64,000 nucleotides of DNA from Burkholderiaceae bacterium (GTDB taxonomy: Bacteria > Pseudomonadota > Gammaproteobacteria > Burkholderiales > Burkholderiaceae_E), in assembly GCA_900299025.1 (NCBI GenBank), contig OMIE01000086.1, forward strand, positions 1-64,000. The letters are read 5' to 3'. How positions within the stretch are numbered: the first letter of the stretch is position 1; each line of letters opens with the position of its first letter. Shown piece after piece: positions 10,047 to 19,089 of this stretch. Below the pieces are notes generated by a model, which searched no databases, had not been told where the DNA came from, and was given only the letters and a program-made list of their open reading frames with translations. A program made the position numbers and the translations under genes.

Positions 10047-11576
10047 ATGAATAGTCAAGCAGTGCGAATCGCTGTGATTGGCGCAGGTTGGGCGGGACTC
10101 AGTTGCGCGCGTTTGCTACAAGATGCAGGGCTGAGTCCGAAAGTTTATGAGGCCACAAAGCAGGTGGGCGGCCGAGCAAGAGGCCTGCAAATTAGCCTCG
10201 GCGGCAAGGTTCACAGCTTAGACAATGGCCAGCATCTGATCGTGGGCGCTTATGCTTGTTTTCGTGAACTTTTCGCTCGCTATGGTGATCCAAAGCGCGC
10301 CGTCTTCCGATCGCCTGATTTCAACATTCGGCATAGTCTCGGCGATGGGCCGGCACAGGTTGCGGGCCAAGCCACGAAGACTGAGCAAAACGACAGCACT
10401 TGCAAGAGCATGCGGCTTACGCAAGCAAAAACGTTGCAGCACTGCCAGGCCATCGCGCTCGGCAGGCACAGCCAACCAGGCAGGCTGCGTAAGGCGCTCG
10501 CACTTAGCCTCGCTCAACTTGCCTGGCTACAGGGTGCAAAGCACATCCCATTTGGGAGTCTTTATGAACTCGCCGCGCTCATGCGTTTTGCCAAGTCCAA
10601 TCCGCCGAGAGCTTCTTGTGCTGTCAACGACTGGCTTGATCCGCTCCGACTCAAACACGGTCTTGTTCAGCGATGGATCGCAGCGCTTTGTGAATCTGCT
10701 TTGAACTGCCCACGCGAACAAGCCTGTGCACTGCGACTGAGTACCGTCCTAAACGAGGCGATGGCGAGTGCCGAACTCGACGCAAGCCACTGGCTGCAAC
10801 AAAACTGCGATTTGGGCGAATTGCTTGCAAAGCCATTACTCGAGGGTAGAACTGACTCGGACGAGCGCAGACACTCGGGTCCACTCGAACTCCATGGATC
10901 AAGCCGGGTGCTCAAGCTTATTTCAGTCAACGTAAGGCCAGAGCATAGGGGGGGCATAAACCATGAGCCACGCCCTGCCTGGTGGCTACGTATCGCGGGA
11001 AGCGATCAGCTCGAGGGACCGTTCGACCACATCGTGCTAGCACTCAGCCCCGAGCAAGCCCTTGCGCTTGTGCAAGCCTCTTTATCCTGCGACAACATGA
11101 CTTGGCTTGCTTCGCTTGCGAAACGATTGAGCGAGCTTCCAAAGCCGCTTGGCATCCTCACCCGATGGATGTTGCTACAAAGAAAGCCCTTATCCGACAA
11201 GGAGCGCAGGCCAGAACTTCTTTTGCGCGAGCGGGGCGCGGCAGCCTGGCTTTTTCCTAGAAGCGGCAGCGATTGCGCGGGGCTAGTCCTTTCAGCTCAG
11301 CGAGACGCGAGTGAGGCACGTCGCGAAGCGGATGAAATACAAGCACGGTTTGGCATACAAGACATTGATTTTAAAGACATTTATGAGCGACAAGCAGCCA
11401 CACCTTCAACTTATGGCACGGATTGGCCAGCTTTCGATCGATTTAAGGCGGCATCGCTTTGGTTAGCGGGAGACTGGGTTGGCGACGGCAGTGGACAGAG
11501 TCTGCCTGCAAGCCTGGAGTCGAGCTTGCGCAGTGCCCGCGCTTGCGCGCACGCCATTACCGATGCGATGACCTAG
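10047..11576 (+). CDS. hpnE: Hydroxysqualene dehydroxylase HpnE (FAD-dependent amine-oxidase fold)
   Basis: Catalyses reductive removal of the hydroxyl group to give squalene. The N-terminus has a dinucleotide-binding motif VIGAGWAGLSCARLL followed by an acidic residue at the end of the second strand (KVYEATKQVGGRAR), and the C-terminus has the FAD contact LAGDWVGDGSGQSLPAS. At 509 residues it is longer than the roughly 420-450 I expect, the excess lying mid-protein in low-conservation segments (about 95-150 and 255-300). The stop region is followed by a partial duplication of its own 3' end. Confidence 0.9.
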   Translation: MNSQAVRIAVIGAGWAGLSCARLLQDAGLSPKVYEATKQVGGRARGLQISLGGKVHSLDNGQHLIVGAYACFRELFARYGDPKRAVFRSPDFNIRHSLGDGPAQVAGQATKTEQNDSTCKSMRLTQAKTLQHCQAIALGRHSQPGRLRKALALSLAQLAWLQGAKHIPFGSLYELAALMRFAKSNPPRASCAVNDWLDPLRLKHGLVQRWIAALCESALNCPREQACALRLSTVLNEAMASAELDASHWLQQNCDLGELLAKPLLEGRTDSDERRHSGPLELHGSSRVLKLISVNVRPEHRGGINHEPRPAWWLRIAGSDQLEGPFDHIVLALSPEQALALVQASLSCDNMTWLASLAKRLSELPKPLGILTRWMLLQRKPLSDKERRPELLLRERGAAAWLFPRSGSDCAGLVLSAQRDASEARREADEIQARFGIQDIDFKDIYERQAATPSTYGTDWPAFDRFKAASLWLAGDWVGDGSGQSLPASLESSLRSARACAHAITDAMT

Positions 11577-11597
11577 TGCCCGCGCTTGCGCGCACGC
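11532..11597. repeat. 23-bp direct repeat at the hpnE 3' end
   Basis: An identical 23-bp segment occurs at 11532-11554 (inside hpnE, near the stop) and at 11575-11597 (just after the stop), a 43-bp offset. Each copy contains CGCG-CTTG-CGCG, which could fold into a small hairpin. It lies between the convergent hpnE and radA genes. Confidence 0.85.
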
Positions 11598-11648
11598 TAT
11601 GACGGAGCGCTCGCGCCTTGATCAAATGCCAGCATATTGCCCAGGTAT

Positions 11649-13016
11649 TCAGCCCGTCCACAAAACCTCAATCGCTTGATCAAGGCGATCAACGCCCACA
11701 ATTTGTAAACCTTCGATAGCTGCCTTTGGCAGATTCGCTTTGGGGACGATCAAACGTTGATAGCCCAACTTGGCTGCCTCGCGAATCCGATCCTGACCAC
11801 GCGGACAAGGCCGAATCTCACCGGCTAAACCAACTTCACCAAAAACAGCGATACCTTTCTCCAAAGCTCTGTTTTTAAATGATGAAACAATTGCAAACAA
11901 ACTTGCAAGGTCAGCAGCAGGCTCATTGATCCTGACACCGCCGACCGCGTTCAAAAATACATCCTGATCATGGCAGGCAATCCCTGCGTGGCGATGCAAG
12001 ACTGCCAGGAGCAAGGCAAGGCGCTGGGCATCGAGGCCAACCGCCAGCCTGCGTGCTTGCATCCCAGCACTTGCATCGAGCAAGGCCTGGATCTCAACAA
12101 GCAGCGGCCGACTCCCCTCTTGAGTAACCAGCACCGCCGATCCGGGAACAGGTTTAAGGTGCTGGGATAGAAAAATCGCCGACGGATTGGCTACTGGACG
12201 CAGTCCCCGCTCTGTCATTGCAAACACGCCAAGCTCATTGGATGAGCCGAACCGATTCTTGAAGCTTCGGACCAGTCGAAATGACGAGTGGCTATCGCCC
12301 TCAAAGTACAACACTGCATCGACCATATGCTCTAGCACGCGCGGTCCCGCAAGACTGCCCTCTTTGGTTACGTGGCCAATCATCACAAGCGTGCTTGCAC
12401 CTTGCTTGGCACAGCGCGTGAGTTGCGCAGCACATTCGCGTACCTGAGAAACCGATCCCGGCGCAGCGCTGAGTGCATCAGTAAATAAAGTCTGAATTGA
12501 ATCGATGACCACGAATAAAGGTTTACGTTCTGAAATCGCTTGAATAATTTTTTCAAGTGAAATCTCTGCTAGAAGGTCGATCGGCGCACTACCAAGACCA
12601 AGGCGTTGAGCACGCATCGCAATCTGCGCCAGTGACTCCTCCCCGCTCACATAAAGCACCCGAGACTGCGCCTGGGAAACATGTGCCGCGGTCTGCAACA
12701 GCAAGGTCGACTTGCCGATGCCGGGATCGCCGCCGATCAACACAACCGCACCTTGCACAAAGCCCCCACCCAAGACCCGATCAAATTCAAGCGAACCGCT
12801 TGAGAAGCGGTCCATATCGACGACTTCGACCGAGGTCATGGTGACCACTTCAGATACAGGTGCAAGCGACTCGTAGCGGTGGGCAGGCGATTTCTCGACC
12901 CGAACCTCACTTAACGTGTTCCAGGCTTGGCAACCCGGGCACTGCCCAACCCACTTGGGTACTTGGCTTGCACAAGCCGAACACTCGTAGAGCACTTTGC
13001 TTCGCGCTTGTTTCAT
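11649..13016 (-). CDS. radA: DNA repair protein RadA
   Basis: RecA-like ATPase that promotes branch migration and recombination-intermediate processing. The 455 residues show an N-terminal zinc finger (CSACASQ then GQCPGCQAW), Walker A GGDPGIGKSTLL, the RadA-specific KNRFG motif in FKNRFGSSNE, and a C-terminal Lon-protease-like domain (VFGEVGLAGEIRP). The start overlaps the alr stop by four bases, so alr-radA forms a translationally coupled pair. Confidence 0.96.
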   Translation of the reverse strand: MKQARSKVLYECSACASQVPKWVGQCPGCQAWNTLSEVRVEKSPAHRYESLAPVSEVVTMTSVEVVDMDRFSSGSLEFDRVLGGGFVQGAVVLIGGDPGIGKSTLLLQTAAHVSQAQSRVLYVSGEESLAQIAMRAQRLGLGSAPIDLLAEISLEKIIQAISERKPLFVVIDSIQTLFTDALSAAPGSVSQVRECAAQLTRCAKQGASTLVMIGHVTKEGSLAGPRVLEHMVDAVLYFEGDSHSSFRLVRSFKNRFGSSNELGVFAMTERGLRPVANPSAIFLSQHLKPVPGSAVLVTQEGSRPLLVEIQALLDASAGMQARRLAVGLDAQRLALLLAVLHRHAGIACHDQDVFLNAVGGVRINEPAADLASLFAIVSSFKNRALEKGIAVFGEVGLAGEIRPCPRGQDRIREAAKLGYQRLIVPKANLPKAAIEGLQIVGVDRLDQAIEVLWTG

Positions 13017-14182
13017 ACACCCTCTTCGTGCACTTGGTTGATGAGCACACGAGGCACTCTTGCAGTAAGACCACTCAAAAGCTGATAACCAATCGTGCCC
13101 GCGGCAGCGGCAACGTCGTCGACCGCCAAGCTATCACCCCAGAGTTGCGCAGGTGCACCCACGTCGATATCCGGATAGTCGGTCACATCAACGGTGATCA
13201 TGTCCATCGACACCCTGCCTGCTAGCGGACAGCGATGCCCCGCTATCCAAACCGGTGTTCCGTCGGGCGCATGCCTCGGATAGCCGTCAGCATAGCCGCC
13301 GGCAAGCACGGCAATGCGACTGGGACGCCCGGCAACAAAGCGCCCGCCGTAGCCAACGCGATCGCCGGACTCTAGGCTTTGAATGGCTAGGACCCTTGTT
13401 TCAAGCCGCATGACCGGAGCAAGTCCAAGCTCGCGTGCTCGCGTACCATCAAACGCAGATCCCCCAAACAACGCAATGCCCAAACGTAGCCAGTCTGCTC
13501 CAAGGGGCTCGGGCAAATCAGGACGCTGACTGCTCGCTCGACCCCCTCTTGTTTGCAAAAGACGCTGGGACGCAGCCGAATTTGAAAAACTACAAGGGAT
13601 TTCTTGGTCGAGAGCTTTCACAGCCCTCAAAAGCCCCAGGATCGCTTGCTCACTTTGCACATCAGCCTCACGCGCGTCGGCGTTAGCAAAGTGTGCAAGC
13701 GCGCCAAGGCGAAAGCCCGCTCGGTGAAGCCGTTTGACATGACGCAAACCCTCAACCATTGAAAAACCTAAGCGATTCATGCCGCTGTTAAACTTCACCC
13801 AAAGCCTCGGGCCGCGCGCCCTCAGCGACGAAGCGTAGCGACTTGATTCGACCAGTTCAAGCTGCCAAGCCGAGTGCACAACAACATCGATACCTGCCTC
13901 CACACAGGCTAAGACATCAGCCTCGTCAAAGACGCCCTCCATTAACAAAATAGGCTTGCACCAACCCTTAGCGCGCAGTTCCAGAGCAAGATCTGGCTCG
14001 ATAAGTGCGAGGCCATCCGCCTGCCCAAAGGCTTGCAAGGCAGCCACTAGCCCGTGCCCGTAAGCATTGGCCTTAACCACTGCCCAACACCGAATAGAAC
14101 CAAGTTGTTTACGAAAAAACAGTAAGTTATCTCGCATACTTGAAACATCAATTAACGCTCGAAGCGGTCTAGCCATCGTCAT
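13013..14182 (-). CDS. alr: Alanine racemase (PLP-dependent)
   Basis: Interconverts L- and D-alanine for peptidoglycan. The 389-residue product has the PLP lysine in VVKANAYGHG near residue 39, the second catalytic Tyr in RVGYGGRF, and the C-terminal SMDMITVDVTD motif. Two starts, 14182 and 14176 (MARPLRALID), are possible and differ by two residues. It diverges from lplT with about 44 bases between the likely starts, so their promoters overlap, and it is followed by radA. Confidence 0.96.
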   Translation of the reverse strand: MTMARPLRALIDVSSMRDNLLFFRKQLGSIRCWAVVKANAYGHGLVAALQAFGQADGLALIEPDLALELRAKGWCKPILLMEGVFDEADVLACVEAGIDVVVHSAWQLELVESSRYASSLRARGPRLWVKFNSGMNRLGFSMVEGLRHVKRLHRAGFRLGALAHFANADAREADVQSEQAILGLLRAVKALDQEIPCSFSNSAASQRLLQTRGGRASSQRPDLPEPLGADWLRLGIALFGGSAFDGTRARELGLAPVMRLETRVLAIQSLESGDRVGYGGRFVAGRPSRIAVLAGGYADGYPRHAPDGTPVWIAGHRCPLAGRVSMDMITVDVTDYPDIDVGAPAQLWGDSLAVDDVAAAAGTIGYQLLSGLTARVPRVLINQVHEEGV

Positions 14183-14226
14183 TTCCTGTACTCAAAGCGT
14201 GATTGCCATGGTATAACCGCGGCCAC

Positions 14227-15480
14227 ATGAACAAAGGCTTTTACACGATTATGGCGGCGCAGTTCTTTTCTTCGCTCGCCGACAACGCGCTTCTCATCTC
14301 TGCGATTGCGCTGCTGATTGAAATGACGGCACCCGAGTGGATGAAGCCGATGTTGAAGCTTTTTTTCACGGTCAGCTATGTGGTGCTCGCCCCTTTCGTT
14401 GGAGCCTTTGCAGACGCTTTGCCAAAAGGCAAAGTGATGTTTTACACCAATGCCATCAAGGTTGTGGGCTGCGCAATGATGTTCGCAAGCATCCACCCCC
14501 TGCTCGCCTATGCCGTGGTCGGCTTGGGCGCGGCAGCGTACTCACCTGCCAAATACGGGATCCTTACCGAATTGCTTCCACCCAGCAAACTTGTCGCTGC
14601 AAACGGTTGGATTGAAGGGACAACGGTTGGGTCGATCATTCTCGGTACTGTGGTCGGAGGAGCGCTCATTAGTCCTTCGGTTTCGACCGTCATCGTAGGG
14701 CTCGGAATCCCAGGTGTTTATTCGCCCGCCACCGGTGCGATCGTTGTGATCGGCTTTGTGTACTTGCTGGCTGCCCTCATCAATTTGCGTATTCCTGATA
14801 CGGGGGCACGCTATCAGAAGCAGCATACCGATCCGATCCTCTTGATCCGAGAGTTTTGGCACTGCAACATGACGCTTTGGAGGGACAAGCTCGGTCAAAT
14901 CTCCCTTGCGGTGACGACGCTTTTCTGGGGCGCGGGTGCAGTCCTACAATTTATCGTTTTGGAGTGGGCAAAGCAGCAATTAGGTCTTCCACTCAACCGA
15001 GCTGCGATTCTGCAAGGTGTTGTTGCCCTGGGCATCGCTGTCGGCGCGATGCTTGCGGCACGATTCGTTACCCTGCGCCGTTCCCCGAGAGTTATCCCAC
15101 TGGGCATCGCCATGGGCGTTTTGGTGCCAAGCATGACCCTGGTGACCTCACTACCCGCCTCTTATCCTTTACTTATCCTGGTTGGCGGTTTAGCGGGTTT
15201 TTTTGTTGTGCCGATGAACGCCTTGTTGCAACACCGTGGCCACGTATTGATGAGCGCCGGCCACTCGATCGCCGTCCAAAACTTCAACGAAAATCTCAAC
15301 GTACTGACCATGCTTGGGATTTACGCCCTACTTTTGAAGTTTGAACTGCATATCAACAGCATTATCTTGCTCTTCGGTGCCTTTGTCGCCATCACGATGC
15401 TATTGGTTCGGCAGCGCTACCTTCGAAATGCTAGGGAGCACGACTTGCGTGCATTGATTCTTGATCACGGCAAACATTGA
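14227..15480 (+). CDS. lplT: Lysophospholipid transporter LplT (MFS)
   Basis: Inner-membrane major-facilitator protein thought to flip lysophospholipids inward for re-acylation. The 417 residues form about 12 hydrophobic segments. The N-terminus MNKGFYTIMAAQFFSSLADNA is characteristic of LplT. I chose the ATG at 14227 over an in-frame TTG at 14203 because family members begin at MNKGFY. No Aas acyltransferase is fused or adjacent, unlike in enteric bacteria, although a small PlsC-like acyltransferase lies at 21.6 kb. Its 3' end overlaps the convergent udg gene by 16 bases. Confidence 0.92.
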   Translation: MNKGFYTIMAAQFFSSLADNALLISAIALLIEMTAPEWMKPMLKLFFTVSYVVLAPFVGAFADALPKGKVMFYTNAIKVVGCAMMFASIHPLLAYAVVGLGAAAYSPAKYGILTELLPPSKLVAANGWIEGTTVGSIILGTVVGGALISPSVSTVIVGLGIPGVYSPATGAIVVIGFVYLLAALINLRIPDTGARYQKQHTDPILLIREFWHCNMTLWRDKLGQISLAVTTLFWGAGAVLQFIVLEWAKQQLGLPLNRAAILQGVVALGIAVGAMLAARFVTLRRSPRVIPLGIAMGVLVPSMTLVTSLPASYPLLILVGGLAGFFVVPMNALLQHRGHVLMSAGHSIAVQNFNENLNVLTMLGIYALLLKFELHINSIILLFGAFVAITMLLVRQRYLRNAREHDLRALILDHGKH

Positions 15481-16148
15481 TGCGCTGCGAGCAGTTCGGC
15501 AAAACGCTGCAAATCCTCCCAAGCCTTTGCCTTGTCGTCAAGATTGCGCAAGAGGTAGGCCGGGTGATAAGTTACTAGCGCAGGAACTTCAAGCATCTGT
15601 GTCGCTCTGCCCATTCGAACATGCTGAGTCTTACCCCGCAGCGAGGCAATCGATGCCTCATGGCCCAGCAAGTGTTGAGCGGCAACACGCCCCATAATGA
15701 GTAAGGCCTTGGGTCTTAAGCGAAGTAGCTGAGCTTCTAGGTGATGCGCGCAGGCCAATGCCTCTTCAGGACTCGGATTGCGATTGCCAGGCGGCCGGCA
15801 CTTAAGTACGTTTGCGATAAAGACATCGCGCGATCGGTGCCAACCCATGGAAAGCAGCATTTGATCGAGCAGCTGCCCCGCCATGCCAACGAAGGCCTCA
15901 CCTTGAAGATCCTCTTCCGCACCCGGCGCCTCACCAATAATGGCCCAGCGTGCTGACTCGGTCCCTGAGCCAAACACCGTTTGCTTGCGACTTTGCCACA
16001 GCGCACAGGCCTTACAGCTTGCCACCTGATGTCGGAGTTGATCCCAATCGACTGGCTCTACCACCGCCGACTCAGTCGTCCGACGCTGCCAACGCGGACC
16101 CAAATCGAGCGCTTCCCAGGCACGAATCTGCTGATCAGACCAGGTCAT
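15465..16148 (-). CDS. Uracil-DNA glycosylase, family 4 (iron-sulfur type)
   Basis: Removes uracil from DNA to start base-excision repair. The 227 residues contain GEAPGAEEDLQGEAFVG (active-site motif), the C-terminal catalytic-loop motif TYHPAYLLRN, and four cysteines suited to a [4Fe-4S] cluster: CKAC at the N-terminus and the pair in KCRPPGNRNP...ALAC. The ATG at 16148 overlaps the rimI stop (ATGA), so I prefer it over an upstream in-frame start. It is the last gene of tsaB-rimI-udg. Confidence 0.92.
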   Translation of the reverse strand: MTWSDQQIRAWEALDLGPRWQRRTTESAVVEPVDWDQLRHQVASCKACALWQSRKQTVFGSGTESARWAIIGEAPGAEEDLQGEAFVGMAGQLLDQMLLSMGWHRSRDVFIANVLKCRPPGNRNPSPEEALACAHHLEAQLLRLRPKALLIMGRVAAQHLLGHEASIASLRGKTQHVRMGRATQMLEVPALVTYHPAYLLRNLDDKAKAWEDLQRFAELLAAHQCLP

Positions 16149-16642
16149 GGATGCTCGGCTCCCAGACGACAACGCAGCACCCAAGCGTCTTCTCTCGCGC
16201 CACTGCGCGACGGGTAATAGCCTCTTCGGGTTCCGATTTGCTCAAACCCACAGGCAGCGTAAAGACGGCGTGCTGCGTGATTGCTTGGTCTTACCTCAAG
16301 CAAGATGCTTTGTGCACCTTCTTCAAAACAGTGTTGCATGATCCAGTCCATCAAAGCGCGCCCGAGGCCTCGGCCTTGCTCATCGGCGCTTACAGAGATG
16401 TTCAGTAAATGAATTTCATCGACGATCCACATCAGCAAGGCGTAAGCCCTAAGCTTGCCCGGCATTTCGATGGATTCAAGCAACCAGCCTTCGTGTCCGG
16501 CCTTGAGCGAGTCCCGAAAATTACCTTCGCTCCAGGGAAAATCATAGATTCGCCGCTCGATGGCGGCAACCCGATGAAGGTCTAAGAGGCTCATGGGCCG
16601 CAACCCCCGGAGACCAGCTTTACGAATCGGCAGGCTGACCAT
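16145..16642 (-). CDS. rimI: Ribosomal protein S18 N-alanine acetyltransferase RimI-like (GNAT)
   Basis: GNAT-fold N-acetyltransferase. The 165 residues include the acetyl-CoA loop SADEQGRGLGRALMDWI and the family-typical ARRLYAACGFEQIGTRRGYYP. Adjacency to tsaB, ten bases upstream, is the classical tsaB-rimI pairing and supports RimI over a generic GNAT. It overlaps udg by four bases. Confidence 0.9.
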   Translation of the reverse strand: MVSLPIRKAGLRGLRPMSLLDLHRVAAIERRIYDFPWSEGNFRDSLKAGHEGWLLESIEMPGKLRAYALLMWIVDEIHLLNISVSADEQGRGLGRALMDWIMQHCFEEGAQSILLEVRPSNHAARRLYAACGFEQIGTRRGYYPSRSGAREDAWVLRCRLGAEHP

Positions 16643-16651
16643 TGGAGCTTG

Positions 16652-17554
16652 CTAAGTCCCGGTGGCTAGGCTTCGTGATCGACGATAGGCTCGTTGGGCA
16701 CTGAGGTCCATCGCAACCTCATCGCGTACATAGTGTGCTTGAATCGCATCGGCGCACAAGGGTGCCACGCCGTTTTCGGTTCTCATAAGCCCCAAACGGG
16801 CCAGTGCTCCAAGCAAGCTTAGGGGCTCAGGAACGATCCAGTGAAAGCTTCGGCTTGCAAGGCGCTGTCGACCTCCTTGATCGGTCCCAACCGCGCAGGC
16901 GGCAAGCCCGCAGTTGGCAAGCCCGTCACGGCACATGGCAAGCCGGTCATGGGACGCGGCGTCGCTTGCAATCAGGACTAATGCATCCCCTGGCTCGGCG
17001 GCTGAAAACTCCCGCAATCGCTCAAGAACTTGCTCAAGACTTAAGGCTGTGACTGAATCGCTATCCGATGAAGCTAACGACTCGAGCGACTCAAACACAG
17101 CCACATAATAAGCACCAAGCCTCGCATCCCGAATGCTTATGAATTGCGTTCGCGTCCCATCCCTCGACGATGCTGGGCTGACCATCTGCGAGCTCTCGCT
17201 CGAGGCTGAAGCTGTCAAATGCTCCCAGGCCGACCAGGCCATCACGCTTGCACTATCGATTGCCAAAATTGGAACACCCCAGCCCATCGACAAACCCTGA
17301 GCCAGGCCAATACCTGACCTGAGGCCGGTAAATTGCCCGGGGCCTCTATCGAGCACGATCAGATCAAGGCCCTCGGGCCGTCCTTTGAAGTGTTGCCCAA
17401 GAGCAGCTAGCAAGCCTTCTCCCGTTTTAAGGCCCGCTTCAGCGTAAGACCATGTACATCGGCCATGGGCATCGAAGCGGCCCATGGTAGCGGGGGTTGC
17501 AGAGCTCGAAATGGCCAACAAGGTGCGCGAGTAAGCAGTTGAATCTTCTTTCAT
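16652..17554 (-). CDS. tsaB: tRNA threonylcarbamoyladenosine biosynthesis protein TsaB
   Basis: Partner of TsaD and TsaE in making t6A at position 37 of ANN-decoding tRNAs. It is an ASKHA-fold protein with the signature DRGPGQFTGLRSGIGLAQGL. The likely start is the ATG at 17554 (MKEDSTAYSR), giving about 300 residues; a start at 17581 would add nine unremarkable residues. A serine-rich stretch (about residues 120-190) enlarges it relative to the ~230-residue enteric protein. It diverges from the sensor kinase gene. Confidence 0.92.
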   Translation of the reverse strand: MKEDSTAYSRTLLAISSSATPATMGRFDAHGRCTWSYAEAGLKTGEGLLAALGQHFKGRPEGLDLIVLDRGPGQFTGLRSGIGLAQGLSMGWGVPILAIDSASVMAWSAWEHLTASASSESSQMVSPASSRDGTRTQFISIRDARLGAYYVAVFESLESLASSDSDSVTALSLEQVLERLREFSAAEPGDALVLIASDAASHDRLAMCRDGLANCGLAACAVGTDQGGRQRLASRSFHWIVPEPLSLLGALARLGLMRTENGVAPLCADAIQAHYVRDEVAMDLSAQRAYRRSRSLATGT

Positions 17555-17608
17555 TGTCCAGATTGTAGGGCTTGCAAACAACCATTTAAGCGTAAAGTCT
17601 CTTAGATC

Positions 17609-18931
17609 ATGACAAGCAGCTTGTTCGGGCGGACCTTTCTTTTAATTGCTGGGCTACTGGTTACGAGCCTGCTTGGAGCTTGGCTTGTGATGAACCAGCG
17701 CCTCGGGCCCACGCCCGAACAATCGGTTGCATGGGAGGTGGCTTCACTCGCGAATGTGACCAAAGTATCCCTTGAAACCGCAGATCCAGAAAGCCGCAAA
17801 GAGCTGCTAAGTTTGCTCGATCGGCGCGAGGGGCTTCGGCTGGTCCCCCGATCGAATAGCGACCGCATCGTTGCTTTTGATCGCAGCGACACCGAGCGAA
17901 ATCTGACACGGTTTTTGAAACTTGAGATGGGTGATCGAACCCAAATCATGGGCTCGGTCAACGGGCTCGAAGGCCTTTGGGTAAGTATCACCATTCGAAG
18001 GCAAGCTTATTGGCTCGGCGTGCAACAAGAGCGTCTCGAGCGCAGTCTCGACCCGCCCTGGGAATGGGCCGCTGCAATTGTCCTGCTCTTATCGCTTCTG
18101 GGTGCCGTACTTATCTCTCAACAAATCAATCGCCCCTTGCGATCGCTGGCTCGCGCCATTACGGGCATGGAGTCTCATCGCCAATCGCCCCAACTCCCCG
18201 AAAATTTACCGGGTGAGTTCGGGGAGGTGAATCGGCGGTTTAATCACATGACCAAAGCACTTGAACAACTTGAACATGATCGACAGCTTGCGCTTGCCGG
18301 CATATCCCACGACGTACGAACGCCGCTCACCCGACTTCGTATGGAAATCGAACTCGCATCAATTGGACCGGAAGTCAGAGCCAATCTGGTCGATGATATT
18401 GAACGAATCGACAGCGTGGTGCGCCAATTCATTGACTACGCGCGCGCGGCTGCACTCCAAGGCAGCGATACGGATGATGCTGCGCCAGCCGTCCGTGAAG
18501 CGGTCGAACGGTGGCAAAACGACGGACTGCGTATCTCGCTGGATTGTCCTGCCCATTTACCTTGGCGCGGACGAAGGGTCGACGTAGACCGCCTTCTTGA
18601 TAATTTGCTATCCAATATTGCGCGCTATGCAAGATCTCATGGTGAGATCGACGGTAACCTGAGGCTAAGCAGTCTGGACGGCACGCTTTCGCTCCAACTT
18701 GAAGACTATGGGGAAGGCGTGCCGGAGCATGAGCTTTCGCGCCTAATCGAACCCTTTGCGCGCTTAGAAGCCCATCGCAGCGATCGTGAGGGAACAGGGC
18801 TGGGACTAGCAATCGTGAATCGAATCGTATTGCGTCATCACGGCTCACTTGAGCTTCATCGTGCCATTAGTGGTGGACTCGCAGTCAGACTGCAACTTCC
18901 CTCAGCAAGGCCGGTCGGTGTCACAGCTTAG
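17609..18931 (+). CDS. EnvZ-like sensor histidine kinase, orphan in this window
   Basis: Membrane sensor kinase. Of 440 residues, 8-28 form the first membrane segment, 29-150 a periplasmic domain and 153-172 the second membrane segment. A HAMP linker follows. The HisKA box ISHDVRTPLTRLRME puts the phospho-acceptor His at 234, and the ATPase domain has N-box NLLSNIARYA, DYGEGVP and GTGLGLAIV. The overall layout and the length of the H-box-proximal region resemble EnvZ/RisS. No response regulator gene is adjacent; upstream is the divergent tsaB and downstream is rubrerythrin. Its partner is therefore unknown from this window. Confidence 0.88.
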   Translation: MTSSLFGRTFLLIAGLLVTSLLGAWLVMNQRLGPTPEQSVAWEVASLANVTKVSLETADPESRKELLSLLDRREGLRLVPRSNSDRIVAFDRSDTERNLTRFLKLEMGDRTQIMGSVNGLEGLWVSITIRRQAYWLGVQQERLERSLDPPWEWAAAIVLLLSLLGAVLISQQINRPLRSLARAITGMESHRQSPQLPENLPGEFGEVNRRFNHMTKALEQLEHDRQLALAGISHDVRTPLTRLRMEIELASIGPEVRANLVDDIERIDSVVRQFIDYARAAALQGSDTDDAAPAVREAVERWQNDGLRISLDCPAHLPWRGRRVDVDRLLDNLLSNIARYARSHGEIDGNLRLSSLDGTLSLQLEDYGEGVPEHELSRLIEPFARLEAHRSDREGTGLGLAIVNRIVLRHHGSLELHRAISGGLAVRLQLPSARPVGVTA

Positions 18932-18971
18932 ACCGATGATTATTTTCAATCGAAGAGATTTGAAAATTCAA

Positions 18972-19002
18972 TTGGCGTCGGATTTAGAAGTTTGCTGATA
19001 AT
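18972..19002 (+). promoter_or_regulatory. Possible sigma-70 promoter for the rubrerythrin gene
   Basis: TTGGCG at 18972-18977 resembles a -35 element and GATAAT at 18997-19002 a -10 element, with a slightly long 19-base spacer. They lie 88 bases before the rubrerythrin ATG in the only sizeable gap (158 bases) of this region. Sequence-only prediction. Confidence 0.35.
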
Positions 19003-19089
19003 TCGCGTGCTTTCAGATTGGTTTGTTTTTTGAATCAGTTTGAAGGAGTTTTTATCAAACGCCTAAGTTACTTTGCTTTGGAGATTCAA

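Noticed and set aside
14203-14226. In-frame TTG start for lplT
   Set aside because: The ATG at 14227 gives the family N-terminus MNKGFY; the upstream residues are not conserved.
19018-19089. Upstream-extended start for the rubrerythrin gene
   Set aside because: The ATG at 19090 has a well-placed GGAG and matches family N-termini; the extra 24 residues look like translated leader sequence.
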